Below are positions 36,664-44,711 of a stretch of 64,000 nucleotides of DNA, in pieces. The position numbers and the translations under genes are program-made. Within the stretch, counting starts at the first letter, position 1; every line of letters begins with the position of its first letter. The DNA is from Alcaligenes faecalis (GTDB lineage Bacteria; Pseudomonadota; Gammaproteobacteria; Burkholderiales; Burkholderiaceae_B). The stretch spans positions 3,139,634-3,203,633 of the forward strand of contig NZ_CP031747.1 in assembly GCF_005311025.1 (NCBI RefSeq), in the 5' to 3' direction. The notes under the pieces are model-generated. The model made no database searches. It was not told the origin of the DNA and saw only the letters and a program-made list of their open reading frames with translations.

Positions 36664-36830
36664 CAGGACTATTTATTAGCCCTTGAATACTCATCGTGTA
36701 CTCGACACTAGGCCAAGGCCGGCCCAATCGCATTGAATAGCTATGTACATGCAGGAGCATGTCTTTCTTATGTGACGTCGCTTCGGTTTGGAAGAGCCTG
36801 GATTAATGCATAGGCAATCTCTGTAAAGCA

Positions 36831-37060
36831 CCACTGCTGCGGCCTGCGGGGGCGCCGGGCTTGACCACTTGCCGACGCTACGCGTCGGTACCCTTGTCAG
36901 AAAGACAGGACGGGCGCATTCTGAACTCGCGCGATAGCTCGTCCCCCGGACGAGCTATAAGCGTCGCGCTCAAACAGCAGAATGCTTGCATCCCGTCCTG
37001 TCTTTCTGCCCGCGGCAAGTAGTCTGAATCGCCCCGCGCCCCCGCAGGCCGCAGCAGTGG
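36831..37060 (+). repeat. Long nested palindrome, copy A of a three-copy structured element
   Basis: Perfect 25-bp arms bound the element (36831-36855 and 37036-37060). Inside, in order: ACTTGCCG pairing with CGGCAAGT; a small GACGC-TA-GCGTC-type hairpin at 36872-36888; a 16-bp perfect stem (36899-36914 with 36992-37007); CATTCTG with CAGAATG; and an apical 11-bp stem ATAGCTCGTCC/GGACGAGCTAT with a CCC loop. No convincing gene is inside. It lies 167 bases after the LysR gene; 36664-36830 shows nothing else. Confidence 0.9.
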
Positions 37061-37308
37061 TTTATAGCGTCAGCAAGCATCAAGCCAACTTCTAAGCCTG
37101 AGACGGTGTATGCAGTGAGGAAGTATTTACATGTAGAGCTGAATCACAAATCAGCATCAGCACATTCAAATTAGAGCAAGATGATCATGATTTGCCACTG
37201 CATCAAAAAACATGTGGGCGGGTAGGTGCTTAGTTGCCAGACAAGCAGATCGACTGACAAGTAAACACGAAGAAATAAATGGACAGACAGCCAAATAGAC
37301 AAGCAGAC

Positions 37309-37330
37309 AGGTAGGTAGGTAGGTAGATAG
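37309..37330. repeat. Tetranucleotide microsatellite (GTAG)n
   Basis: Four to five GTAG units in a purine-rich stretch with related GACA units just upstream. It lies in the gene-free interval 37061-37538 between two inverted copies of the palindromic element. No gene is affected. Confidence 0.7.
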
Positions 37331-37538
37331 ACCAACAGAAAACAAGAAACCCCGCCAATTTAGCGTCCATCAACAGCTAGTTGGCAGGATCATGACCATC
37401 TGCTCAGGACACATCACAAACCGCCAGTTGTCTCCACATGGAACGTAGGAAATCAAACACCTCTTTTGTTCCACATCCCTGCCAATTTCTCGTACATGAA
37501 ACGACTGAAAAATCGCGCCATCTCATGCATCGAGCCGT

Positions 37539-37762
37539 TCAAGCCGTCTGCCCCTGCCTCGGGGCGATTCAGACTGCTTGCCGCGGGCTGTTCTGGAATC
37601 CGGGATGCAAGCCCTGTGTTGTTCGAGCGGGACGCTTGTACTTGGTCCGGGGGACCAAGTACCCCGGGAGTTCACAGGGCGCCCGGATTCCAGAACAGAC
37701 AAGGGTACCGGTGCGCAGCACCGGCAAGTAGTCAAGCCCCGAGGCAGGGGCAGACGGCTTGA
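37539..37762 (-). repeat. Long nested palindrome, copy B (inverted relative to A)
   Basis: Perfect 27-bp arms (37539-37565 and 37736-37762). Read on the minus strand the internal order equals copy A: CTACTTGCCG, hairpin GGTGCTGCGCACC, CCCTTGTC, a 16-bp stem TGTTCTGGAATCCGGG with its exact complement, GCCCTGTG/CACAGGGC, the apical stem GTACTTGGTCC/GGACCAAGTAC with a CCC loop, then GCTTGCATCCC and CGCGGCAAG. Two short overlapping ORFs here are judged to be artefacts. Confidence 0.9.
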
Positions 37763-37854
37763 GCGGCGTCTTTCCTGAGACGACTTTTCTCAAAGAACAG
37801 GTTCAATGCTGAAGCACTCCTGATACACAACAACTATTTGTCACCCCACCCACA

Positions 37855-37891
37855 GACAAAAAAAGAGCCACCCCAAACAGGGTGGCCCTCT
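37855..37891 (-). terminator. Intrinsic terminator of ahpC-ahpF
   Basis: GAGCCACCC pairs with GGGTGGCCCTC (one bulge) and the minus strand continues with TTTTTTT. It ends transcripts from ahpF about 30 bases after its stop. 37763-37854 holds nothing else. Confidence 0.85.
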
Positions 37892-37921
37892 TGAACAGCC
37901 AGGTCCAACAATCAGAAATAA

Positions 37922-39514
37922 TTAAGCAGTCACTTTCTCTGCAACCGGCTCTTCAACTTCAGCCGAACTACGGATCAGGTAATCAAAAGCGCTCAACGCA
38001 GCCTTGGCACCTTCACCAGCAGCAATCACGATCTGCTTGAAAGGAACGGTCGTTACGTCACCAGCGGCAAACACACCAGCCAGCGAAGTCGCACCGCGAG
38101 CATCAACCTCGATCTCGCCATGACGCGACAGCCCCACATCGCTGCCCTTCAACCATTCCGTGTTGGGCACCAGACCAATCTGAACGAACACACCATCCAG
38201 CTTCAGGCTCTTGGCTTCCTGAGTAGCACGGTCCAGGTAATTCAGACCCACCACCTTGGTGCCATCACCCAGAACTTCAGTGGTCTGAGCCTGCATGATG
38301 ATCGTCACATTAGGCAAGCTGCGCAGCTTGGTCTGCAAGACCTGGTCAGCACGCAAGGCATCACCGAACTCGATCAAGGTAACGTGCTTGACCAAACCAG
38401 CCAGGTCAATTGCCGCCTCAACGCCGGAGTTACCACCGCCAACCACCGCCACATCCTTGCCCTTGAACAAAGGACCATCACAGTGCGGGCAGTACGCCAC
38501 ACCACGGTTACGGTAATCCTGCTCACCAGGCACATTCAGTTCGCGCCAGCGGGCACCAGTAGCCAGAATCACGGACTTGGCCTTGAGCTGAGCACCGCCA
38601 TCCACATCCACAATGACCTGCTTGCCTTCACGGCGAATGCCTTGGGCACGATGCAGATTCATGATGTCCACATCGTAGGCTTTGACGTGCTGCTCCAGCG
38701 CCGTTGCAAACGCAGGACCATTAGTCTCGACCACCGAGATGTAGTTCTCGATCGACATGGTGTCCAGAACCTGACCACCAAAACGCTCGGCCAATACACC
38801 CGTACGAATACCCTTGCGAGCGGCGTACACAGCAGCGGCAGCACCTGCAGGACCACCACCCACAATCAGCACATCAAACTCGTCCTTGGCATTCAAGGCT
38901 TCGGCACGAGCCGAGTTATCGCCCGTATCCAGTTTGGCCAGCAACTCTTCAGCACTGGCACGGCCTTGATGGAACATTTCGCCATTCAAGAACACAGCCG
39001 GAACCGACATGATGTTGCGCTGCTGAACCTCGTCCTGGAACAGGGCACCGTCAATCGCCACGTGCTTGATACGTGGGTTGATCACGGACATGGCGTTCAA
39101 GGCCTGCACCACGTCAGGACAGTTCTGGCACGACAGCGAGAAATACGTTTCAAAAACAAAGTCGCCGGGCAGATTACGGATCTGCTCAATCACAGCGGCA
39201 TCCAGTTTGATCTCGTGGCCACCCACTTGCAGCAGGGCCAGGATCAAAGAGGTAAATTCGTGTCCCATCGGGATACCCGCAAAGCTCACGCTAATGTCGG
39301 TACCGGGACGATTAATTTGGAAGGAAGGCTTGCGCTCTTGCGCATCCGCATCTTCGCGATAGCTGGTCTTGTCGGACAGACCATCAATTTCTTGCAACAG
39401 TTCGCGCAGCTCGACGGACTTGGCGCCAGTATCCAGCGTCGCAACGATCTCGATCGGTTGCGTGATCTTCTCGAGGTATGCCTTCAATTGAGTTTTGATG
39501 TTTGCATCTAACAT
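37922..39514 (-). CDS. ahpF: Alkyl hydroperoxide reductase subunit F
   Basis: Flavoprotein disulfide reductase that regenerates AhpC with NADH, 530 residues. The N-terminal tandem thioredoxin-like domain has CQNC at 129-132. The FAD motif is [11 protein letters not shown] near 218, the NAD motif [10 protein letters not shown] near 359, and the second redox centre CPHC at 342-345. All electron-transfer cysteines are intact. Length matches the family. It lies downstream of ahpC with a hairpin-rich 116-base spacer. Confidence 0.97.
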   Translation of the reverse strand: MLDANIKTQLKAYLEKITQPIEIVATLDTGAKSVELRELLQEIDGLSDKTSYREDADAQERKPSFQINRPGTDISVSFAGIPMGHEFTSLILALLQVGGHEIKLDAAVIEQIRNLPGDFVFETYFSLSCQNCPDVVQALNAMSVINPRIKHVAIDGALFQDEVQQRNIMSVPAVFLNGEMFHQGRASAEELLAKLDTGDNSARAEALNAKDEFDVLIVGGGPAGAAAAVYAARKGIRTGVLAERFGGQVLDTMSIENYISVVETNGPAFATALEQHVKAYDVDIMNLHRAQGIRREGKQVIVDVDGGAQLKAKSVILATGARWRELNVPGEQDYRNRGVAYCPHCDGPLFKGKDVAVVGGGNSGVEAAIDLAGLVKHVTLIEFGDALRADQVLQTKLRSLPNVTIIMQAQTTEVLGDGTKVVGLNYLDRATQEAKSLKLDGVFVQIGLVPNTEWLKGSDVGLSRHGEIEVDARGATSLAGVFAAGDVTTVPFKQIVIAAGEGAKAALSAFDYLIRSSAEVEEPVAEKVTA

Positions 39515-39554
39515 GTGAAACGCCCTTTATCCTGTACTGAACGAAACAACTTGA

Positions 39555-39604
39555 GGTGCCTGAACCGGTCAGGCACCGGGGTGGCGGCGCAGCGCGCCGA
39601 CCAC
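39555..39604 (-). promoter_or_regulatory. Tandem hairpins between ahpC and ahpF
   Basis: GGTGCCTGA/TCAGGCACC (39555-39577) and GGTGGCGGCGC/GCGCCGACCACC (39580-39604) form two strong hairpins on the transcript. No T-run follows, so they look like mRNA processing or stabilising structures that could hold ahpC mRNA above ahpF. Confidence 0.6.
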
Positions 39605-39630
39605 CGCTAAAGACCCGTGTTTAAAAGGTC

Positions 39631-40194
39631 TTAGATCTTGCCAACCAGATCCAGGGAAGGAGTCAGCGTCTTGGCGCCTTCTTCCCATTTAGCTGGGCAA
39701 ACTTCACCGGGGTGAGCGGCGATGTACTGAGCAGCTTTAACTTTGCGCAGCAGTTCGGAAGCCACACGGCCGATACCGTTGTCGTGGATTTCCAGGACCT
39801 TGATTTCGCCTTCTGGGTTCACCACGAACGTACCGCGCAGAGCGATACCTTCCTCTTCGATCAGCACGTCAAAGTTGCGCGACAGCTGATGAGTTGGGTC
39901 ACCGATCATTGGGTAGTTAACTTTGCTGATGGCTTCCGAAGTGTCGTGCCATGCTTTGTGAGCAAAGTGAGTGTCGGTGGACACCGAGTAAATTTCTACG
40001 CCCATTTTCTGGAATTCGGCGTAGTGGTCAGCCAGGTCTTCCAGTTCGGTTGGGCAAACAAACGTGAAGTCGGCTGGGTAGAAAACGAAAACAGCCCACT
40101 TACCGGCAACGGTTTCGTTGCTGACTTCGATAAATTTGCCGTTGTGAAAAGCTTGTGCTTTAAAAGGTTTGATGACGGTGTTGATCAAAGACAT
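39631..40194 (-). CDS. ahpC: Alkyl hydroperoxide reductase subunit C (typical 2-Cys peroxiredoxin)
   Basis: Reduces H2O2, organic peroxides and peroxynitrite. The 187-residue peroxiredoxin has peroxidatic Cys47 in DFTFVCPTE and resolving Cys166 in GEVCPAKW. It has the E. coli-type C-terminus and length. First gene of ahpC-ahpF. An OxyR-like site precedes it at 40263-40299, so peroxide induction is likely. Confidence 0.97.
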   Translation of the reverse strand: MSLINTVIKPFKAQAFHNGKFIEVSNETVAGKWAVFVFYPADFTFVCPTELEDLADHYAEFQKMGVEIYSVSTDTHFAHKAWHDTSEAISKVNYPMIGDPTHQLSRNFDVLIEEEGIALRGTFVVNPEGEIKVLEIHDNGIGRVASELLRKVKAAQYIAAHPGEVCPAKWEEGAKTLTPSLDLVGKI

Positions 40195-40262
40195 ATTTGC
40201 TCCGGTGAGTGATTAATCATTGACAGTAAAGCCATTATAGGAAGCCACTGCCGATTAGTAAA

Positions 40263-40299
40263 ATTGATTAATGCAATAACGTTCATTGCTATTAGCTAT
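40263..40299 (-). promoter_or_regulatory. Candidate OxyR binding site upstream of ahpC
   Basis: Four tetranucleotides with constant 7-base spacing: ATTG-N7-CAAT-N7-ATTG-N7-CTAT. They match the OxyR consensus ATAG-N7-CTAT repeated twice, with one mismatch in each of three blocks. The site is 69 bases upstream of the ahpC start, a normal activator position. No oxyR gene is in the window. Confidence 0.55.
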
Positions 40300-40385
40300 C
40301 GCGCGTCGCATAAAAACTTCTTTCTATGCGTCGCACAGACTTATGCTAACAGAGCTAGATGACAGTGCAACTATCAGCGTTCAAG

Positions 40386-41822
40386 CTATAAGGCTACTTC
40401 GCTGGGCACGGGGCTGGAGGACTGCTTGGCGTTGAACAAACAACGGGCAAAATCCTGCCAAAACTGCGCATCGTCGCCTAAAGAAACATTAATACGCATA
40501 TATGTAGATGGTTGCTGTTGCGGGGAAAACAAGGCCCCCGGCACCAATAAATGCCCTGGTCGCCCCAAAGCACGCACCAGACTTTCCGTATCCACACCCG
40601 TATCCACCCAGACAAACATGCCCGCCTGGGGTGGTGCGTCCGGCGCCAGGCCTACATGCGCCAATTGCTCCAGGGTTTTATGCCTGTCGGCGTTGGCGTG
40701 ACGGCGCAACCGCTCCAGGTGTTTGCGATAGGGTCCATCTACCAGCACCCGGTGAATGACCCGCTCACCCAGCTCCGGTGACGTCAGCCCTGCCAGCATT
40801 TTCAGATTCACCAAAGACTGCAGCAGTTCAGGAGCAGCTGCCATATACGCCACCCGCAAACCAGCTGCCATGACTTTGGAATAGCCCCCCACCAATGTCA
40901 CCCGGTTCAGTTGATCCAATTGCGCTAGACGGCAGGCTGGATTGGCGTGCAGCTCGCTATAGGTATCGTCTTCAATAATGTGAAAGTCCCAGGTCTGGGC
41001 CAAAGTCAGAATGCTGTGCGCCACCGCCGGACTCAAACTAAAGCCGGTGGGGTTATGCACCACGGTATTCAAAATGACCAGACGTGGACGATGCTCGCGC
41101 GCCAGCTGTTCCAGTACCGCCAGGTCCGGGCCATCTGCGCGGCGTGGCACACTCAGCACTCGCACATCCACCACCGCCAGGCGAGCAAACAAGAGATACC
41201 AGGCCGGATCTTCCACAACAACCGCATCACCAGGCCGTAACCAATGGCGCAGAAGTAAATCCAGCGCCTGCGTAACACCACTGCACAATAAAAGCTGCGT
41301 ATCAGGATCTGCCTGTATGCCGCTATCTTCCAGCTGTCCCGCAATGTGCTGACGCAAGGGCCTGTAGCCATGCGAATGCCCATAGCCCAGCAAGTTGGAG
41401 CCGGCGCTACGGCTGACCTGCCGCAAGGCCGCCAGAATCATCTCGTTATCCAGCCACTGACTGGGAATGCCCGCGCTGTCGCTATGCCCCATGAAACTGT
41501 TCAACATCCAGTTCACATCTATTTTGCGCGGCTCATTCTTTTCTACATGCAGGGATTCGGAACGCAGGCGTCGAGGGCTGCGCACCCGCACAAAGAAACC
41601 GGAACCGGGCCGGGACTCCACCAAGCCCAAGGCCATCAACTTGTCGTACGCGGCCACAACAGTATGCGTACTGACCCCGGCAGACTGCGCCAACCGGCGC
41701 ACAGAGGGTAAGCGACTGCCGCCCCGATACCGCAAATGCAGGGCCTGCTGCACCCAGGCGACCAGTTGATCGCTAAGTGTCACGTCCGAACCGCGCACGG
41801 GCTGCCAATCCAACCATTCCAT
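40386..41822 (-). CDS. MocR-type regulator (GntR HTH fused to aminotransferase-like domain)
   Basis: A 478-residue protein from ATG 41822, preceded by GGAG; a TTG at 41837 is less likely. N-terminal wHTH: SDQLVAWVQQALHLRYRGGSRLPSVRRLAQSAGVSTHTVVAAYDKL. From about residue 110, a fold-type I aminotransferase domain with the PLP lysine in VGGYSKVMAAGLRV, and DDTYSELH and NTVVHNPTG blocks before it. MocR proteins sense amino-acid or pyridoxal-linked ligands and bind direct repeats near a divergent target gene. The EamA transporter at 41975 is the obvious target. Confidence 0.92.
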   Translation of the reverse strand: MEWLDWQPVRGSDVTLSDQLVAWVQQALHLRYRGGSRLPSVRRLAQSAGVSTHTVVAAYDKLMALGLVESRPGSGFFVRVRSPRRLRSESLHVEKNEPRKIDVNWMLNSFMGHSDSAGIPSQWLDNEMILAALRQVSRSAGSNLLGYGHSHGYRPLRQHIAGQLEDSGIQADPDTQLLLCSGVTQALDLLLRHWLRPGDAVVVEDPAWYLLFARLAVVDVRVLSVPRRADGPDLAVLEQLAREHRPRLVILNTVVHNPTGFSLSPAVAHSILTLAQTWDFHIIEDDTYSELHANPACRLAQLDQLNRVTLVGGYSKVMAAGLRVAYMAAAPELLQSLVNLKMLAGLTSPELGERVIHRVLVDGPYRKHLERLRRHANADRHKTLEQLAHVGLAPDAPPQAGMFVWVDTGVDTESLVRALGRPGHLLVPGALFSPQQQPSTYMRINVSLGDDAQFWQDFARCLFNAKQSSSPVPSEVAL

Positions 41823-41848
41823 GATGCTGAGCTCCAAGCGAGAAAACC

Positions 41849-41914
41849 AACTGTAGCGGAAGTTTGACCAGTACAGCTTGACCGACTGATTGATGAACTG
41901 TATCGCAACTGTAT
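41849..41914. promoter_or_regulatory. Direct repeats AACTGTA in the mocR/eamA intergenic region
   Basis: AACTGTAT occurs at 41896-41903 and again at 41907-41914, 11 bases apart, and AACTGTAG at 41849-41856. Same-face direct repeats are the usual MocR operator form. Confidence 0.5.
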
Positions 41915-41974
41915 TGTTTATTTATTTTAAGCTCAAAGCTGTGATAAACCTATTTCTTATCCGTGGTGATTTTC

Positions 41975-42865
41975 ATGAGCCGCAGCACCAGTCTTCCCAT
42001 GCCCAGTACCGCCCCAGCATTGCTGATCTATCTCTACGCTTTTATCGGGGTTACCGTCTTTGCCTTCACCTTGCCCATGACACGGCTGGCGGTGCAAAGC
42101 TTTGACCCTTGGCTGGTCGGAATGGCACGAGCCAGTATCGCGGGGGTGTTTGCGGCCATCATCTTGCTGGCAACCCGCAGCCGTCGCCCCACTGCGTCGG
42201 AATGGCGCGGGATTGCCCTGTCCTGTACAGGTGTGATCGTAGGCTGGCCCGTGTTTTCCTCGATTGCCATGCAGACCGTGCCTTCCTCGCACGGGGCCGT
42301 ATTGAGCGGGCTGATTCCTTTGGCCACCGCCATTGTTGCCTCCGCCCGCAGCGGTGAACCCTTGAGCCGCCGCTTCTGGATGCTGAGCCTGCTGGGTGCC
42401 GTACTGGTGCTGCTCTACGCTTTCTATATCGGTGAAGGCGCCCTGCAAACCGGCGATATCTGGTTGGCTCTGGCGGTATTCATGTCTGGCGTAGGCTATG
42501 CCGAAGGGGGGCGTGTTGCCCGTACCCTGGGTGGCTGGCGCACCATCTGCTGGTGCCTGGCAGCCAGCTTGCCGCTGACCATTCCTGCCACCCTGTGGCT
42601 GACTTTTCCCATGACAGAAATGCCCTCTTCCCAATCTGTCATGGCTCTGCTCTACCTGGCCCTGTTCTCTTCCTTGCTGGGTTTCTTCCCCTGGTACAAG
42701 GCCATGGCCATGGGTGGTGTGGCCCGTATTGGTCAGGTACAACTGGCCCAACCCTTCCTGACCGTGCTGATTTCGGCAGTATGGTTAAGCGAGCAAGTGG
42801 ACTTGCTGACCTGGCTGTCCTGCATCGTCATCATCGCCATTATTGCCGCCAGCCGACGGGCCTGA
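41975..42865 (+). CDS. EamA-family (DMT) transporter
   Basis: A 296-residue membrane protein with ten predicted helices in two EamA halves (the frame also has a GTG four codons upstream). First half: LLIYLYAFIGVTVFAFTLPMTRLAVQSFDPWLVGMARA, a typical DMT start. Second half: SVMALLYLALFSSLLGFFPWYKAMAMGGVARIGQVQLAQPFLTVLISAVWLSE, the conserved C-half block. Probable efflux or uptake of small metabolites. Divergent from the MocR gene that probably controls it. Confidence 0.88.
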   Translation: MSRSTSLPMPSTAPALLIYLYAFIGVTVFAFTLPMTRLAVQSFDPWLVGMARASIAGVFAAIILLATRSRRPTASEWRGIALSCTGVIVGWPVFSSIAMQTVPSSHGAVLSGLIPLATAIVASARSGEPLSRRFWMLSLLGAVLVLLYAFYIGEGALQTGDIWLALAVFMSGVGYAEGGRVARTLGGWRTICWCLAASLPLTIPATLWLTFPMTEMPSSQSVMALLYLALFSSLLGFFPWYKAMAMGGVARIGQVQLAQPFLTVLISAVWLSEQVDLLTWLSCIVIIAIIAASRRA

Positions 42866-43052
42866 AAACACAATGACAAGGCGGCTAAATACAGCAAGGG
42901 CATATTCACCTAACTAATACTTCGTTCCCAGCGAGGGCTCGCGCAAGCACACTGGCTCATCACTTCATGAACCATGTAAAGGCGATAGCGCGGCCCACGT
43001 GACTCCGTTTTGAGCAGGGCCGGTACTGGTATTGCCGCAAGGACATCTGATC

Positions 43053-43790
43053 ATGCCCGCCCAAGCCCCTGCCGCGCTTGCCCTGAGCGCCCGGCCACTG
43101 ATGCTGTGGAAACAGCTGCGCGACGATCTGCAATACATCGCGCGCGAACACACGGATGCCGTTCTGGCCAGTTCTCTGGCTGCGGAAGACATGGTGCTGT
43201 TTCACGCCATGTCCATCTACACCCCCGAGTTGCAAACTGTCACCCTGGATACTGGTCGTCTGCACGAAGAGACCTTGCAGCTGGGGCGGGACATCCAGCA
43301 GCACTACGAACGCCCCATCCTGTTTTTTCACCCGGATCCGGACCGGGTGCAGGAACACGTCAGCGCGCATGGCACACATGCTTTTTACGAAAGCGTGGAG
43401 CTGCGCAAAGAATGCTGCGCGATCCGTAAGGTGGAGCCACTGCGTCGTGCCTTGCAAGGCCGATCAGCCTGGATTACCGGTCAGCGCCGCGAACAAACAG
43501 CCAGCCGCACCGAACTGTCCAGCAAGGAATACGACAGCGTCTTTGGGCTGCAGAAATTCAATCCCTTGATCGAATGGACTCAGGACGATGTCTGGGCCGT
43601 GATCCGTGGCTTGAGCATCCCCTACAACCCGCTGCACGACCAGGGCTACCCCTCCATAGGTTGCGAGCCCTGTACGCGCGCCATTCGCCCCGGTGAGGAC
43701 GTGCGCGCCGGGCGCTGGTGGTGGGAACAGCGCGACAGCCTGGAATGCGGCCTGCATGCCAGCAATCTGAATAGCAGTGTCAACACCTGA
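43053..43790 (+). CDS. cysH: Assimilatory APS reductase CysH (iron-sulfur type)
   Basis: Reduces adenylyl sulfate to sulfite with thioredoxin electrons. From ATG 43053 (AAGGA upstream; TTG 43032 is less likely) the product has 245 residues. Cys121-Cys122 in KECCAIRKVEP and Cys204/Cys207 in GCEPCTR form the [4Fe-4S] site of APS reductases, absent from PAPS-specific enzymes. The catalytic Cys232 lies in ECGLH. No APS kinase gene is nearby, consistent with direct APS use. cysD follows after nine bases. The 187 bases before it (42866-43052) contain no gene. Confidence 0.93.
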   Translation: MPAQAPAALALSARPLMLWKQLRDDLQYIAREHTDAVLASSLAAEDMVLFHAMSIYTPELQTVTLDTGRLHEETLQLGRDIQQHYERPILFFHPDPDRVQEHVSAHGTHAFYESVELRKECCAIRKVEPLRRALQGRSAWITGQRREQTASRTELSSKEYDSVFGLQKFNPLIEWTQDDVWAVIRGLSIPYNPLHDQGYPSIGCEPCTRAIRPGEDVRAGRWWWEQRDSLECGLHASNLNSSVNT

Positions 43791-43799
43791 AGGAACCCC

Positions 43800-44711
43800 A
43801 TGGGCGAACCACTCTCTACCCGTACTCATCTGGACTGGCTGGAAGCCGAGGCCATTTTTATTCTGCGTGAAATCGCGGCTGAAGCTGAAAAACCCGTGCT
43901 GCTGTTCTCCGGCGGCAAGGACTCCGCTGTGCTGCTGCAATTGGCCCAGAAAGCCTTTGCGCCCGGCCCGCTGCCGTTTCCCTTGATGCATGTGGACACC
44001 GGCCACAACTACCCGGAAGTGATCGAATTTCGGGATCGCCGCGCCGCCGAGCTGAACGCCGAACTGATTGTGCGCAGCGTGGAGGATTCCATCGCGCGCG
44101 GCACCGTGGTGCTGCGCAATGAAACCGCCAGCCGCAACGGTGCCCAAGCCGTCACCTTGCTGGAAGCGATTGCCGAGTTTGGCTTTGATGCCTGTTTCGG
44201 TGGCGCCCGCCGTGATGAAGAAAAAGCCCGCGCCAAAGAGCGCATCGTGTCTTTTCGCGACGAATTCGGCCAATGGGACCCCAAAGCGCAACGCCCCGAG
44301 CTGTGGCACTTGTTCAATACCCGTATTCACAAGGGCGAGAACCTGCGCGTCTTCCCGATTTCCAACTGGACCGAGCTGGACGTATGGCAATACATCCAGC
44401 GTGAAGCCATTGATCTGCCATCCATCTACTACACCCACTCGCGCGAAGTGGTGGAGCGTCAGGGGCTGATCGTACCCATCACGCCATTGACTCCCTTGCT
44501 GGATGGGGAAACCTCCGAATGGCGCGATGTGCGTTTCCGCACCGTAGGCGATATTTCCTGCACCTGCCCGGTGCTCTCTACTGCCGCGTCGGTGCAAGAC
44601 ATTATTGCTGAGACCGCCTTGGCCACCATTACCGAGCGTGGTGCGACCCGCATGGATGACCAGACGTCCGAAGCCTCCATGGAACACCGCAAGAAACAAG
44701 GATATTTCTAA
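43800..44711 (+). CDS. cysD: Sulfate adenylyltransferase subunit 2
   Basis: Catalytic subunit of ATP sulfurylase, making APS from sulfate and ATP. The 303-residue protein has the PP-loop SGGKDSAVLLQL near residue 38 and the downstream HVDTGHNYPEV and GGARRDEEKARAKER blocks. Length matches the family. It overlaps the start of cysN by one base (TAATG). Confidence 0.96.
   Translation: MGEPLSTRTHLDWLEAEAIFILREIAAEAEKPVLLFSGGKDSAVLLQLAQKAFAPGPLPFPLMHVDTGHNYPEVIEFRDRRAAELNAELIVRSVEDSIARGTVVLRNETASRNGAQAVTLLEAIAEFGFDACFGGARRDEEKARAKERIVSFRDEFGQWDPKAQRPELWHLFNTRIHKGENLRVFPISNWTELDVWQYIQREAIDLPSIYYTHSREVVERQGLIVPITPLTPLLDGETSEWRDVRFRTVGDISCTCPVLSTAASVQDIIAETALATITERGATRMDDQTSEASMEHRKKQGYF

Noticed and set aside
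36831-37060. Copy A considered as an integron attC site or an insertion sequence end
   Set aside because: No GTTRRRY-type core, no integrase or transposase gene nearby, and the length is far beyond attC sites.
37309-37330. (GTAG)n tract considered as a phase-variation switch
   Set aside because: No reading frame or promoter for a neighbouring gene depends on it.
37438-37793. Several overlapping short ORFs on both strands
   Set aside because: They coincide with palindromic copy B, and the two strands translate similarly because of the inverted repeat; no ribosome-binding site or conserved protein text.
38120-39511. 463-codon open frame on the plus strand
   Set aside because: Antisense to ahpF, whose motifs are complete.
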